A program made the translations under genes and the position numbers. The notes beneath the pieces were generated by a model. It searched no databases, was not told the origin of the DNA, and worked only from the letters and a program-made list of their open reading frames with translations. From Bacillota bacterium (GTDB lineage: Bacteria; Bacillota; Clostridia; Acetivibrionales; DTU013): a stretch of 64,000 nucleotides of DNA. This document shows positions 17,231-24,508 of this stretch, piece after piece (positions within the stretch are counted from its first letter, which is position 1; every line of letters begins with the position of its first letter). The stretch covers positions 67,800 through 131,799 of the forward strand of contig JAEYRB010000059.1 of NCBI GenBank assembly GCA_023409735.1, given 5' to 3'.

Positions 17231-17998
17231 ATGATAAAGGTTGGTACTGCAGGCTATTCATATACTGATTGGGTAGGACCGTTCTATCCTGTGGGAACAA
17301 AACCTGCCTCTATGCTTGAATATTATTCCAATTTTTTTAGTTTTGTGGAAGTGAATTCTACCTACTATCACATGCCGGGAATAAAGCTGTTTCAAGGCAT
17401 GGATAAAAAAACTCCGAAGGATTTTCAATTTGCAGTCAAGCTATTTGGAGGGTTTACTCATGAAAGGTCTTCCGGTAAAACGGAGGCAGAGCAATTCAAA
17501 TATGCATTGAAGCCTGTAGAGGAGAGCGGAAAGCTTGCATGCCTGCTGGCACAATTTCCTTATTCCTTTCATTGCAATAATGAAAATATTGATTATTTAA
17601 AGAGCTTGAGAGAGAGCTTTCAGGAATACCAGTTATGTGTGGAATTCCGGAATAGAGAATGGATCGGAAAAAATGTTATGGACCTTTTGAAACATGAAAA
17701 TATGGGGTATGTATGTGTGGATGAACCAGGTATACGTGGACTTATAAGTAATGTGACTGCTGTAACATCAAATGTAGCGTATCTTAGGCTTCATGGCAGG
17801 AATGCAGATAAGTGGTACAGCGGTGAGGGCTCGGACAGATATGACTATTTATATAGTACGGATGAGTTGCTTGAATGGGTAGGAAAGCTGCATGAAATGG
17901 ACGATAATTCGGCTATGACTCTGGTTTCATTCAATAACCATCCAAAAGGTAAGGCTATAGAAAACGCCAAGGTCTTGATGGGTTACCTGGGAAGCTAG
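17231..17998 (+). CDS. DUF72 (YecE-like) family protein
   Basis: A 255-residue protein of the DUF72 family, a TIM-barrel-like fold of unknown biochemical function. Signature segments are VGTAGYSYTDWVGPFYP at the N-terminus, FVEVNSTYYHMP, FQFAVKLFGGFTH, LLAQFPYSFH, LCVEFRNREW, and VAYLRLHGRN near the C-terminus. ATG 17231 follows GGAGGCGGAG. The gene is monocistronic. The 287 bases after it (to 18285) contain no convincing gene. Confidence 0.8.
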   Translation: MIKVGTAGYSYTDWVGPFYPVGTKPASMLEYYSNFFSFVEVNSTYYHMPGIKLFQGMDKKTPKDFQFAVKLFGGFTHERSSGKTEAEQFKYALKPVEESGKLACLLAQFPYSFHCNNENIDYLKSLRESFQEYQLCVEFRNREWIGKNVMDLLKHENMGYVCVDEPGIRGLISNVTAVTSNVAYLRLHGRNADKWYSGEGSDRYDYLYSTDELLEWVGKLHEMDDNSAMTLVSFNNHPKGKAIENAKVLMGYLGS

Positions 17999-18285
17999 GT
18001 AGTATTACAGCAAAAAAGTATGGGCAGACAGTGTGTAAAAGCAAGATTTCTGGGGTAGCGGGCTTCGCAAAAAAAATCAGACGTTTTGTAGAAGCAGGCA
18101 ACGCAACATAGGCATGATGGGATAATAGCTTTTATACTAATAGAAGGCATCACGAAACAGCGGATTTCGGGGGAATTATACAAACAACATACATGGTGAC
18201 TCTCTGCCGCCAATAGCCTAAATATATCGCAATTCAGAGCTTAAAACATTGTATGTGGCTGTTTCAGACTAGACGGGAGAATTAA

Positions 18286-18822
18286 ATGATCAACATACAG
18301 GTTGCTGAAAAATGTATCATACTGAAGCCGCTTGAAAGAAATCAACTGGAGAGGGCTGCTGAACTATACAACTGCAGCAGCGACATCCATTATGCAACGG
18401 GTGTTTTTGGAGAAGTTAATTTACAGGAGCTTACAAAGAAAATTGCTTTAATCGAGGCAAGTGAGAATGAGTTTATTATAGGGCTTCATGTCAATAAACC
18501 GGAAGATGATGGAACATGCCAATCCGTATTAGCAGGATTAATCTCGGGCGAATTGCAGGATAGTTCACTATGGATTAAGCTAATACTTGTTTCTCCTGAA
18601 TATAGAAATAATGGATTTGGAAGTATGGCTGTGAAGGCGCTTTTGAGTTATTTTCAGAGCTTCCTAAAAGTAAGGGAGGCATTTCTTTCCGTTATAAGAG
18701 AAAACACAAAAGCAATAAATTTCTGGATGTCTAATGGCTTTTCGGTAATGAAATCCATAAGAAAAAATGTCTTTAATGATCAATATCCTGACCAGATTGT
18801 CATTATGCATAAAAAACTCTGA
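18286..18822 (+). CDS. GNAT family N-acetyltransferase
   Basis: A 178-residue acetyl-CoA-dependent acetyltransferase. The acetyl-CoA-binding motif A is visible as LILVSPEYRNNGFGSMAVKAL (Q/RxxGxG/A variant RNNGFGS), and motif B as REAFLSVIRENTKAINFWMSNGF, which resembles the RimI/MarR-adjacent ribosomal or amine acetyltransferases. The acceptor is unknown. The start follows GACGGGAG. It lies just upstream of the c-di-AMP riboswitch but has its own transcript end. Confidence 0.75.
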   Translation: MINIQVAEKCIILKPLERNQLERAAELYNCSSDIHYATGVFGEVNLQELTKKIALIEASENEFIIGLHVNKPEDDGTCQSVLAGLISGELQDSSLWIKLILVSPEYRNNGFGSMAVKALLSYFQSFLKVREAFLSVIRENTKAINFWMSNGFSVMKSIRKNVFNDQYPDQIVIMHKKL

Positions 18823-18872
18823 GCTTTTTTATAGAAAAGTATTTATTTTTATTATTTTATGGTCTTAATAGT

Positions 18873-18901
18873 TTGACATTCAAATTTCACATTAGTATAA
18901 T
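18873..18901 (+). promoter_or_regulatory. Promoter of the riboswitch-controlled NlpC/P60 gene
   Basis: TTGACA (18873-18878), a 17-base spacer and TATAAT (18896-18901) are both perfect consensus hexamers, placing the transcription start a few bases before the riboswitch. Confidence 0.85.
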
Positions 18902-18909
18902 TAACACAT

Positions 18910-19062
18910 AACGGTAACATTTTCCGTTACACTTGCTGAATCCCCGATAGGGGTACGGAGGAACCAAGAAAGGGGTTAATCTGTTCAGAGATGATTGTTA
19001 TGTCTTAAACAGTAGGGTTGTCCTATGACCCGAACCCGGCAGCTAACTTCGGAAGCATAATA
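18910..19062 (+). ncRNA. c-di-AMP riboswitch (ydaO/yuaA leader)
   Basis: The leader has the conserved ydaO landmarks in order: TTGCTGAATCCCCGATAGGG, GGAGGAACCAAGAAAGGGG followed by TTAATC, a variable stem, AGTAGGGTTGTCC and CCCGAACCCGGCAGCTAAC. This riboswitch senses cyclic di-AMP and usually turns genes off when bound; it is commonly found before cell-wall hydrolases and K+ transporters. Here it directly precedes an SH3-NlpC/P60 hydrolase, with the ribosome site AGGAGG immediately after it. Confidence 0.92.
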
Positions 19063-19074
19063 TAGGAGGATTTC

Positions 19075-19995
19075 ATGTCGGTTTTTAAGAAAGTCACTTT
19101 ATCATTAGTTGTAATGCTTGCAGCTTTGTTTGCTTTTACAGGTGCCGCTTATGCAGAGCAGGTGGGTGTTATTACAGGAAGCGTTGTTAATTTAAGAGCA
19201 GAACCGAACACCACGTCAAAGGTGCTAGCCAAGTTAGAAAAGGGGACAGGCCTTTCAGTTACAGAAAGTAAGGATGGTTGGTATAAAGTAACTCGTAATG
19301 ATGTTACCGGCTGGATAAGCGGTGATTATATAACGGTAAGTGATGTTGCAATCTTATCTGGTGTTGTAAATACGTCTGTACTGAATGTCAGAGGCAAGCC
19401 TGATATAGCATCAGAGGTGCTCTCCAAGCTTGAAAGCGGAGCTAAGGTAAATGTTTATGAAGAATCCGGTGAATGGTTCAGAGTATCAGTTGGTGTTGGC
19501 AGATATGGTTGGGTGAACAGCGAGTTTATAACAATAAGAAAAGAAAGTGTATCGAGAGGGGCAGAGGAAACAATTGCTGAGCTTGCTGCTGCCATAGACG
19601 AAAAGGAAGCGCAGGGAATCAGATCTGAAATAGTTGAATATGCCAAGACACTACAAGGCATAAGATATGTATATGGCGGTTCTACTACAAAGGGTTTTGA
19701 CTGTTCAGGATTTGTAGGTTATGTTTTCAAGCATTTCGGCATAACCTTGGAAAGGTCCTCCTATGACATGTCACGTACCGGCACTAAGGTCAAAAAAGGA
19801 GATCTTAAGGCAGGAGATGTAGTATTCTTTGATACTAATGGCGGTCTTAACCGAGTAAATCATGTAGGCATATATATAGGCAACGGTAAATTCATTCATG
19901 CGTCCTCGTATTTACAAAGAAGAGTTACGATAAGCAGTCTTAGCGATTCATATTATTCTAAATGCTACATGTCCGCAAGAAGTTTTATTGATTGA
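19075..19995 (+). CDS. Secreted cell-wall hydrolase: two SH3 domains plus NlpC/P60
   Basis: A 306-residue secreted protein that cleaves peptide stems of peptidoglycan. A signal peptide covers residues 1-27 (ends AAYAEQ). Bacterial SH3 domains are at about 30-88 (VNLRAEPNTTSKVLAKL) and 93-155 (LNVRGKPDIASEVLSKL). An NlpC/P60 domain is at 185-306 with Cys210 in FDCSGF, His263 in NHVGIYIG and His275 in FIHASS, the usual Cys-His-His triad. Expression should follow c-di-AMP through the riboswitch, tying wall turnover to turgor or wall stress. Confidence 0.92.
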   Translation: MSVFKKVTLSLVVMLAALFAFTGAAYAEQVGVITGSVVNLRAEPNTTSKVLAKLEKGTGLSVTESKDGWYKVTRNDVTGWISGDYITVSDVAILSGVVNTSVLNVRGKPDIASEVLSKLESGAKVNVYEESGEWFRVSVGVGRYGWVNSEFITIRKESVSRGAEETIAELAAAIDEKEAQGIRSEIVEYAKTLQGIRYVYGGSTTKGFDCSGFVGYVFKHFGITLERSSYDMSRTGTKVKKGDLKAGDVVFFDTNGGLNRVNHVGIYIGNGKFIHASSYLQRRVTISSLSDSYYSKCYMSARSFID

Positions 19996-20012
19996 TTTAA
20001 ATATTGAAATTG

Positions 20013-20047
20013 AGCCATTTGTAAAATATTTACAAATGGCTTTTTTA
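20013..20047 (+). terminator. Rho-independent terminator of the NlpC/P60 gene
   Basis: AGCCATTTGTAAA and TTTACAAATGGCT pair with a tiny loop and run into a six-T tract, 18 bases after the stop codon. Confidence 0.85.
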
Positions 20048-20079
20048 TATGTATAATTAAGGCAAAAAGGGTTGTCGTA

Positions 20080-22467
20080 ATGGATATTATTTTCAAACGT
20101 CCTGTGGTATCCTTTTGCTTAATGATGATATTGGGTATTGTGACGGCTTATTTGTCAGATAGCCTGTTTTGTGCTATGTGCGTTTTTGTACTCCTGCTGA
20201 TATGTGCATACGCATTCGGACTTCTTAAAGGGAGGCGGGTCCTTGTTACGGCCGTAATGCTCCTTTTCTTCTTGCTGGGGGCACTGGAGTTTCTTTATAG
20301 TTATAATGTGCAGCTTGAACGTTTTGCTGTATTTGATGAGAGTAATGTGACAATCAAGGGGTATATTGCATCAGATGCAGAATTGAAGGAAGGAAAAGTA
20401 TCATACATAGTTGATGCCTTTTCCGTGAGGAAGGGCTATAGGGGCGATTTTCAGAATATAAAGGGCAAGCTGTTGCTGACGGTACCATTAAATGAAGATA
20501 GCATTATATACCCTTATGGCAGTGAAATAACCTTTGAAGGAATATTATCAAGGCCGCAGGAGATAAGAAACCCGGGTGGATTTAATTATAGAAGGTATCT
20601 GGCTCAAAAGGGCGTAGGAGCATCTGTTTTTTCGTATCCTTATGCAATAAGCACAGGTGATGAAAAAAAAGTCAACCTGCTTATGAAGGCAGGAAGCTTT
20701 ATTCGCGAAAAGATTATTCATGTAATAGAAAACAGCCTTCCCAGCCAGCAAGCGGGACTCTTAAATGGCATGCTCATAGGGTACAGAGAGGGCTTGTCTG
20801 ATGAGGTGCAGGAAGCGTTCAGTAATGCCGGATTAACGCATATAATGGCGGTCTCAGGAGCCAATGTGGCCTTTCTTATAATGCCATTGGCCTTCCTTCT
20901 TAAGAAGCTGCGACTGAAAAGGAAGGCTGTGAATGTGATAATCATAGCTTTTTTGGTGCTGTTTGTGTATATAACAGGCTTTGAACCATCTGTGCTGCGC
21001 GCTGTGGTTATGGCTTCTATTCTGCTGCTTTCAGCCATATTATACCGTGAGCCGGATATTTATGCTGCAATTGCATTATCCTGTGTCCTACTACTTGCAG
21101 TGAGCCCGTTTATGCTTTTCAATGTGGGCTTTCAGCTATCGTATGCAGCCACGCTGTCCTTAGTCATGTTCTGCAAAAATATTAAGTGTATGCTGAAATG
21201 GCACTTTATTCCTGAATGGGTAAAGGATGTGCTTGCTTGTACACTTTCAGCACAAATAGGTGTTTTGCCTATAACAGTTTTATACTTTAACAAGGTGTCT
21301 ATAATATCTGTTATACCTAATTTGCTTGCAGTACCTATGCTTGAGGTTATAACAATACTTGGAATGCTGATGGCGGTGCTCGGACAGTTCAGCTTGGTCA
21401 TATCAAGGCTTATCGGATATCTGAATAGTGTGCTTCTCAGCCTGGTACTTCATATAACGAGAATATCATCCAATATTCCCTTTGCCACCATAAAGGCTGT
21501 AACACCATCTATTGCCGCTATAACTGCATATTATATTATTGTGTTGTTCCTGTTGTGGTACAGACCGCTTAAGATGATCAAACTAAAAATGAAGCATGCT
21601 GCAATAATACTTGCTGCAGCGGTACTTATATCGGTCTCATTCATTATGAAACCTGGCTGCCTTGAGATTTTTTTCCTTGATGTAGGGCAGGGAGATTGTG
21701 CATTTATTAGGACTTATAGCGGACGAACTGTTCTTATTGACGGAGGCGGAAGCACTAATCCCAATATTTTATCAAAGGTTGGTGAAAATGTAGTTGTACC
21801 CTTTATACTGGATCAGGGCGTATCAAGCCTGGATGCTGTTGTAGCTACTCATGCACATTCTGACCATATACAGGGACTGTACGATGTGCTGGAACAGATC
21901 GATGTAAAAACGCTGATAATTCCGTCCTTGAGTGATGAAAGTGGCTTTTCAAAGCTTATACAACATGCTGAGAAAAACGGAACAGTTGTTTCAAGATGCT
22001 GTGAGGATGACATAATAAAGCTGGATGAGAGAACGAGCTTTGATGTCCTAAGCCCTGAGGAAAGCTTTGAAGCTGATGCAGACTCCATAAATAATACATC
22101 GTTGGTCTTAAAATTGTTTTATAAGGATATAACCGTCCTGTTTACAGGTGATATTGAAACAGAAATGGAGGAGGCGCTTGTAAATGGAACAGAGGATCTA
22201 TCTGCAGATGCTATAAAAATAGCACACCATGGCTCATCGACATCATCATCGGAGGCTTTTATTGACGAGGTTGCTCCAAAGGCTGCAATAATAAGTGTGG
22301 GAAGGAATAATTTTGGCCATCCATCACCTGTGACAGAAGCCAGATTGAAGGAGAATGGTATTCGTGCCTTCCGGACAGATCAATGTGGCGCTATCGTTCT
22401 TAAAAGTAATGGGAAAAATATAAGACTAAAACGAACTGTAGGTAGTGAGAAAAATGATATCAAATAG
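20080..22467 (+). CDS. comEC: ComEC/Rec2 family competence channel protein
   Basis: A 795-residue integral membrane protein of DNA uptake. It has N-terminal membrane helices, a soluble OB-like region (about 75-190), the ComEC transmembrane core with the signature GLTHIMAVSGANVAFL near residue 250, and a C-terminal metallo-beta-lactamase domain (LDVGQGDCAFI, then ATHAHSDHIQGLYD and IKIAHHGSSTSS), the form expected to degrade one DNA strand. The order comEC-holA-rpsT is the usual clostridial arrangement. The start at 20080 has only a weak ribosome site (AAAGGG). Confidence 0.92.
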   Translation: MDIIFKRPVVSFCLMMILGIVTAYLSDSLFCAMCVFVLLLICAYAFGLLKGRRVLVTAVMLLFFLLGALEFLYSYNVQLERFAVFDESNVTIKGYIASDAELKEGKVSYIVDAFSVRKGYRGDFQNIKGKLLLTVPLNEDSIIYPYGSEITFEGILSRPQEIRNPGGFNYRRYLAQKGVGASVFSYPYAISTGDEKKVNLLMKAGSFIREKIIHVIENSLPSQQAGLLNGMLIGYREGLSDEVQEAFSNAGLTHIMAVSGANVAFLIMPLAFLLKKLRLKRKAVNVIIIAFLVLFVYITGFEPSVLRAVVMASILLLSAILYREPDIYAAIALSCVLLLAVSPFMLFNVGFQLSYAATLSLVMFCKNIKCMLKWHFIPEWVKDVLACTLSAQIGVLPITVLYFNKVSIISVIPNLLAVPMLEVITILGMLMAVLGQFSLVISRLIGYLNSVLLSLVLHITRISSNIPFATIKAVTPSIAAITAYYIIVLFLLWYRPLKMIKLKMKHAAIILAAAVLISVSFIMKPGCLEIFFLDVGQGDCAFIRTYSGRTVLIDGGGSTNPNILSKVGENVVVPFILDQGVSSLDAVVATHAHSDHIQGLYDVLEQIDVKTLIIPSLSDESGFSKLIQHAEKNGTVVSRCCEDDIIKLDERTSFDVLSPEESFEADADSINNTSLVLKLFYKDITVLFTGDIETEMEEALVNGTEDLSADAIKIAHHGSSTSSSEAFIDEVAPKAAIISVGRNNFGHPSPVTEARLKENGIRAFRTDQCGAIVLKSNGKNIRLKRTVGSEKNDIK

Positions 22468-22509
22468 ACAATAGATCAGAAGGTGTCTGATTGATGTACA
22501 TTTCTCTAT

Positions 22510-22639
22510 AACCGAAAAATTTTCTTTGAACCTATATGTTATAACGAGGCTTAAAATGTTGCATGCCTCGTTGAAACATAGCTAATGTGAGAAAAATTTT
22601 CTACAACCGAAAAATTTTCTTTGAACCTATATGTTATAA
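22510..22639 (+). repeat. 35-bp direct repeat flanking a hairpin upstream of holA
   Basis: The same 35 bases, starting AACCGAAAAATTTTC and ending CTATATGTTATAA, occur at 22510-22544 and 22605-22639. Between them lies a hairpin with arms AACGAGGC (22543-22550) and GCCTCGTT (22565-22572). The downstream copy ends in an extended -10 (TGTTATAAT, 22632-22640), a plausible holA promoter; the upstream copy has TATAAC instead. Confidence 0.65.
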
Positions 22640-22686
22640 TATCTACATGTATAGTTTATTGACTAATAGATGAAAGTGAGATAGAA

Positions 22687-23721
22687 ATGAGCGAGGAGAG
22701 GCTAAAGCAGGATATAAAAAACAGGAATATTGGAAGCTTATACTTGTTCTATGGACCGGAGGAGTACCTTAAGAAAAATTACACCAGTTATATAGAAACA
22801 ATGCTGCTTAATGATGATCTGAAGCTTATGAACAAGGTCGTACTAGAGGGTAAGGTTACTCCTGCAGCTATTGTAGAGAACTGTGAAACACTACCTGTAT
22901 TCTCAGACAGAAGAATAGTCATTGTAAAGAATTCAGATCTGTTCAAGTCCAAGAAGAAGGAACAAACAGATAAAAAGGGCAAACAAAGCAAGCAGAATAA
23001 GCATGAGGACGAGCTGGCAAATTTATTTCAGAATATGCCAGGTCACGTTTGTCTTATATTTTTAGAACAAGAAGTTGACAAGAGAGTAAAATACATTGAG
23101 CTCATAAAAGAAAATGGTCTTGTGGTTGAGTTTGATTACAGAAGACCTGAGGAGCTTGCCAAGTGGGTAATAAAGATGATAAGGACAAATGGCCACGTTA
23201 CAGACATCAGTACTGCAGCGCAGTTGGTTGAGTACTGTGAGCCGGATATGAGCAACCTGCTTAATGAAATTGAAAAACTATGTGCTTATGCAGGCGATAG
23301 ATCTGAAATTACTATGAGCGATGTTAGAAGGGTTTGCACAAGATCAGTGAAAAGCCGAATTTTTGATCTGACAGACGCAATTGCAATAAGACAATGCGAA
23401 AAAGCGTTATCACTGCTTAATGATATGATTACATTAAAAGAGCCTATGCAAAAAATAATGTTTATGATAGCAAGACAATTCCGTCAACTGCTCCAGGTAA
23501 AGCTGCTGCTTAATGCAGGTGCAGGTCAGTCTGAGATAACTACAAAACTTAAGCTAAATCCATATGTGTCGGGGAAAATTATTAAACAGGCTCAGCGCTT
23601 TACAACTGAAAAGCTCGAAGCCGCAATATCCACCAGCCTTGAGCTTGATATAGCAATAAAAACAGGAAGAATAAAGGATAGAGCGGCTATAGAGCTAATG
23701 ATCGCAGATCTGACAGCATAA
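22687..23721 (+). CDS. holA: DNA polymerase III delta subunit
   Basis: A 344-residue clamp-loader subunit that opens the sliding clamp. The N-terminal segment NIGSLYLFYGPEEYLKKNY is the characteristic HolA start, followed by the PVFSDRRIVIVKNSDLF region and the mid-domain LLNEIEKLCAYAGD. The C-terminal collar domain (IAIRQCEKALSLLNDM to the end) contains FMIARQFRQLLQVK. Length and neighbours (comEC before, rpsT after on the other strand) fit. A Lys-rich insertion around residues 95-115 (KSKKKEQTDKKGKQSKQ) is longer than in many homologues. Confidence 0.92.
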   Translation: MSEERLKQDIKNRNIGSLYLFYGPEEYLKKNYTSYIETMLLNDDLKLMNKVVLEGKVTPAAIVENCETLPVFSDRRIVIVKNSDLFKSKKKEQTDKKGKQSKQNKHEDELANLFQNMPGHVCLIFLEQEVDKRVKYIELIKENGLVVEFDYRRPEELAKWVIKMIRTNGHVTDISTAAQLVEYCEPDMSNLLNEIEKLCAYAGDRSEITMSDVRRVCTRSVKSRIFDLTDAIAIRQCEKALSLLNDMITLKEPMQKIMFMIARQFRQLLQVKLLLNAGAGQSEITTKLKLNPYVSGKIIKQAQRFTTEKLEAAISTSLELDIAIKTGRIKDRAAIELMIADLTA

Positions 23722-23759
23722 CACTGCACGTGCCATATAAAATCCATATAAAAATAAAA

Positions 23760-23820
23760 CAAAAAAAGCTCGGCCATTTCGTGGAGTAGTCCATACGATG
23801 TTCGAACTTTTTCTTTTTAT
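23760..23820 (-). terminator. Terminator between convergent holA and rpsT
   Basis: Imperfect arms around AAGTTCG/CGAGCTT, with a T run on the minus side, lie just beyond the rpsT stop; the sequence could end transcription from both sides. Confidence 0.5.
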
Positions 23821-23847
23821 TTCATAAAACTATTTACATACAATCAA

Positions 23848-24108
23848 TTACTTTGCGGCATTAAGCGCCTTTGCCAGCTTTGATTTCCTTCTCGCAGCGG
23901 TGTTTTTATGAAGTATGTTCTTAGCAGCTGCTTTATCTATAGATTTTGCTGTAGCACTCAATATATTTGATGCTGAAGCGTCCTTGTTCTCTATAGCCTC
24001 GCTGCATTTCTTGATCGAAGTTTTAAGAGCAGACTTCCTTACTGTGTTCTTCAGAGTCTTTGTCTTTGTAACCTCGACTCTCTTAATTGCTGATTTAATA
24101 TTTGGCAA
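23848..24108 (-). CDS. rpsT: 30S ribosomal protein S20
   Basis: An 86-residue primary 16S rRNA-binding protein. The N-terminus PNIKSAIKRVEVTKTKTLKN and the C-terminal KNTAARRKSKLAKALN are diagnostic. I start it at TTG 24108 because AGGAGGTGA lies just upstream and the protein then begins like every S20 (M-PNIKSA); the frame open to 24150 has no ribosome site. The minus-strand promoter TTGCTT-17-TAAAAT lies at 24156-24184 inside the 72-bp repeat. Confidence 0.93.
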   Translation of the reverse strand: MPNIKSAIKRVEVTKTKTLKNTVRKSALKTSIKKCSEAIENKDASASNILSATAKSIDKAAAKNILHKNTAARRKSKLAKALNAAK

Positions 24109-24143
24109 ACCTTTCACCTCCTGCGACATATTTACTTGCTTTA

Positions 24144-24215
24144 ATAACATCAGCTATTTTACCATGAATGTTTTTAAAAAGCAAGGGAAGAGTTCAATAT
24201 ATATGATTTTTTTGG
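24144..24215. repeat. 72-bp direct repeat, left copy (rpsT/gpr intergenic sequence)
   Basis: This segment recurs at 53142-53214 with one inserted T and a few substitutions; within the last 55 bases there is a single mismatch. It carries the rpsT promoter (TTGCTT 24179-24184, TAAAAT 24156-24161, minus strand, 17-base spacer). In the right copy the -10 is altered to TAAAAA and no rpsT follows, so the left copy is the functional one on the rpsT side. Confidence 0.85.
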
Positions 24216-24274
24216 ACGACTCCTTAACAGTGTTAGGCTATAGTACATTTATTAGAAATAAAATTAAATAATAA

Positions 24275-24292
24275 ATTAGTATTCAAATTAGA
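24275..24292. promoter_or_regulatory. MarR-type operator before the GH95 genes
   Basis: AATTAGTATTCAAATTAG differs at one base from the site at the marR promoter (44213-44230). TATGAT (24305-24310) downstream could be a -10, which would place the operator over the -35 region; that promoter is weak. Confidence 0.55.
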
Positions 24293-24338
24293 AATGAATT
24301 GTGATATGATTAGTATCAAATGAATAAGGAGGATGATC

Positions 24339-24464
24339 ATGATATACGCTTCAGATAGACTAGCACAGCACAAATTAAAATACATTACCATGCCGCTTGA
24401 AAAAAGAAAAGATATATTGCTGGAACGTAATGTGTGCAGCCTTTACCTGGCAGACAATGAGTAG
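24339..24464 (+). pseudogene. Orphan N-terminal fragment of a GH95-like enzyme
   Basis: A 41-codon frame with a strong AAGGAGG site. Its residues LKYITMPLEKRKDILLERN and VCSLYLADNE align with the N-terminus of the large GH95-like protein at 36331 (LKYEAISLEDRRKILPERS, VCSLYPSND). It then stops, 44 bases before the intact GH95 gene. It is best read as the remnant of a second GH95-like gene, although it could still be translated as a leader peptide. Confidence 0.6.
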
Positions 24465-24508
24465 ATATTTATAAAATTGGATATAGAGAATTTTGGAGGT
24501 GAAAGCAT

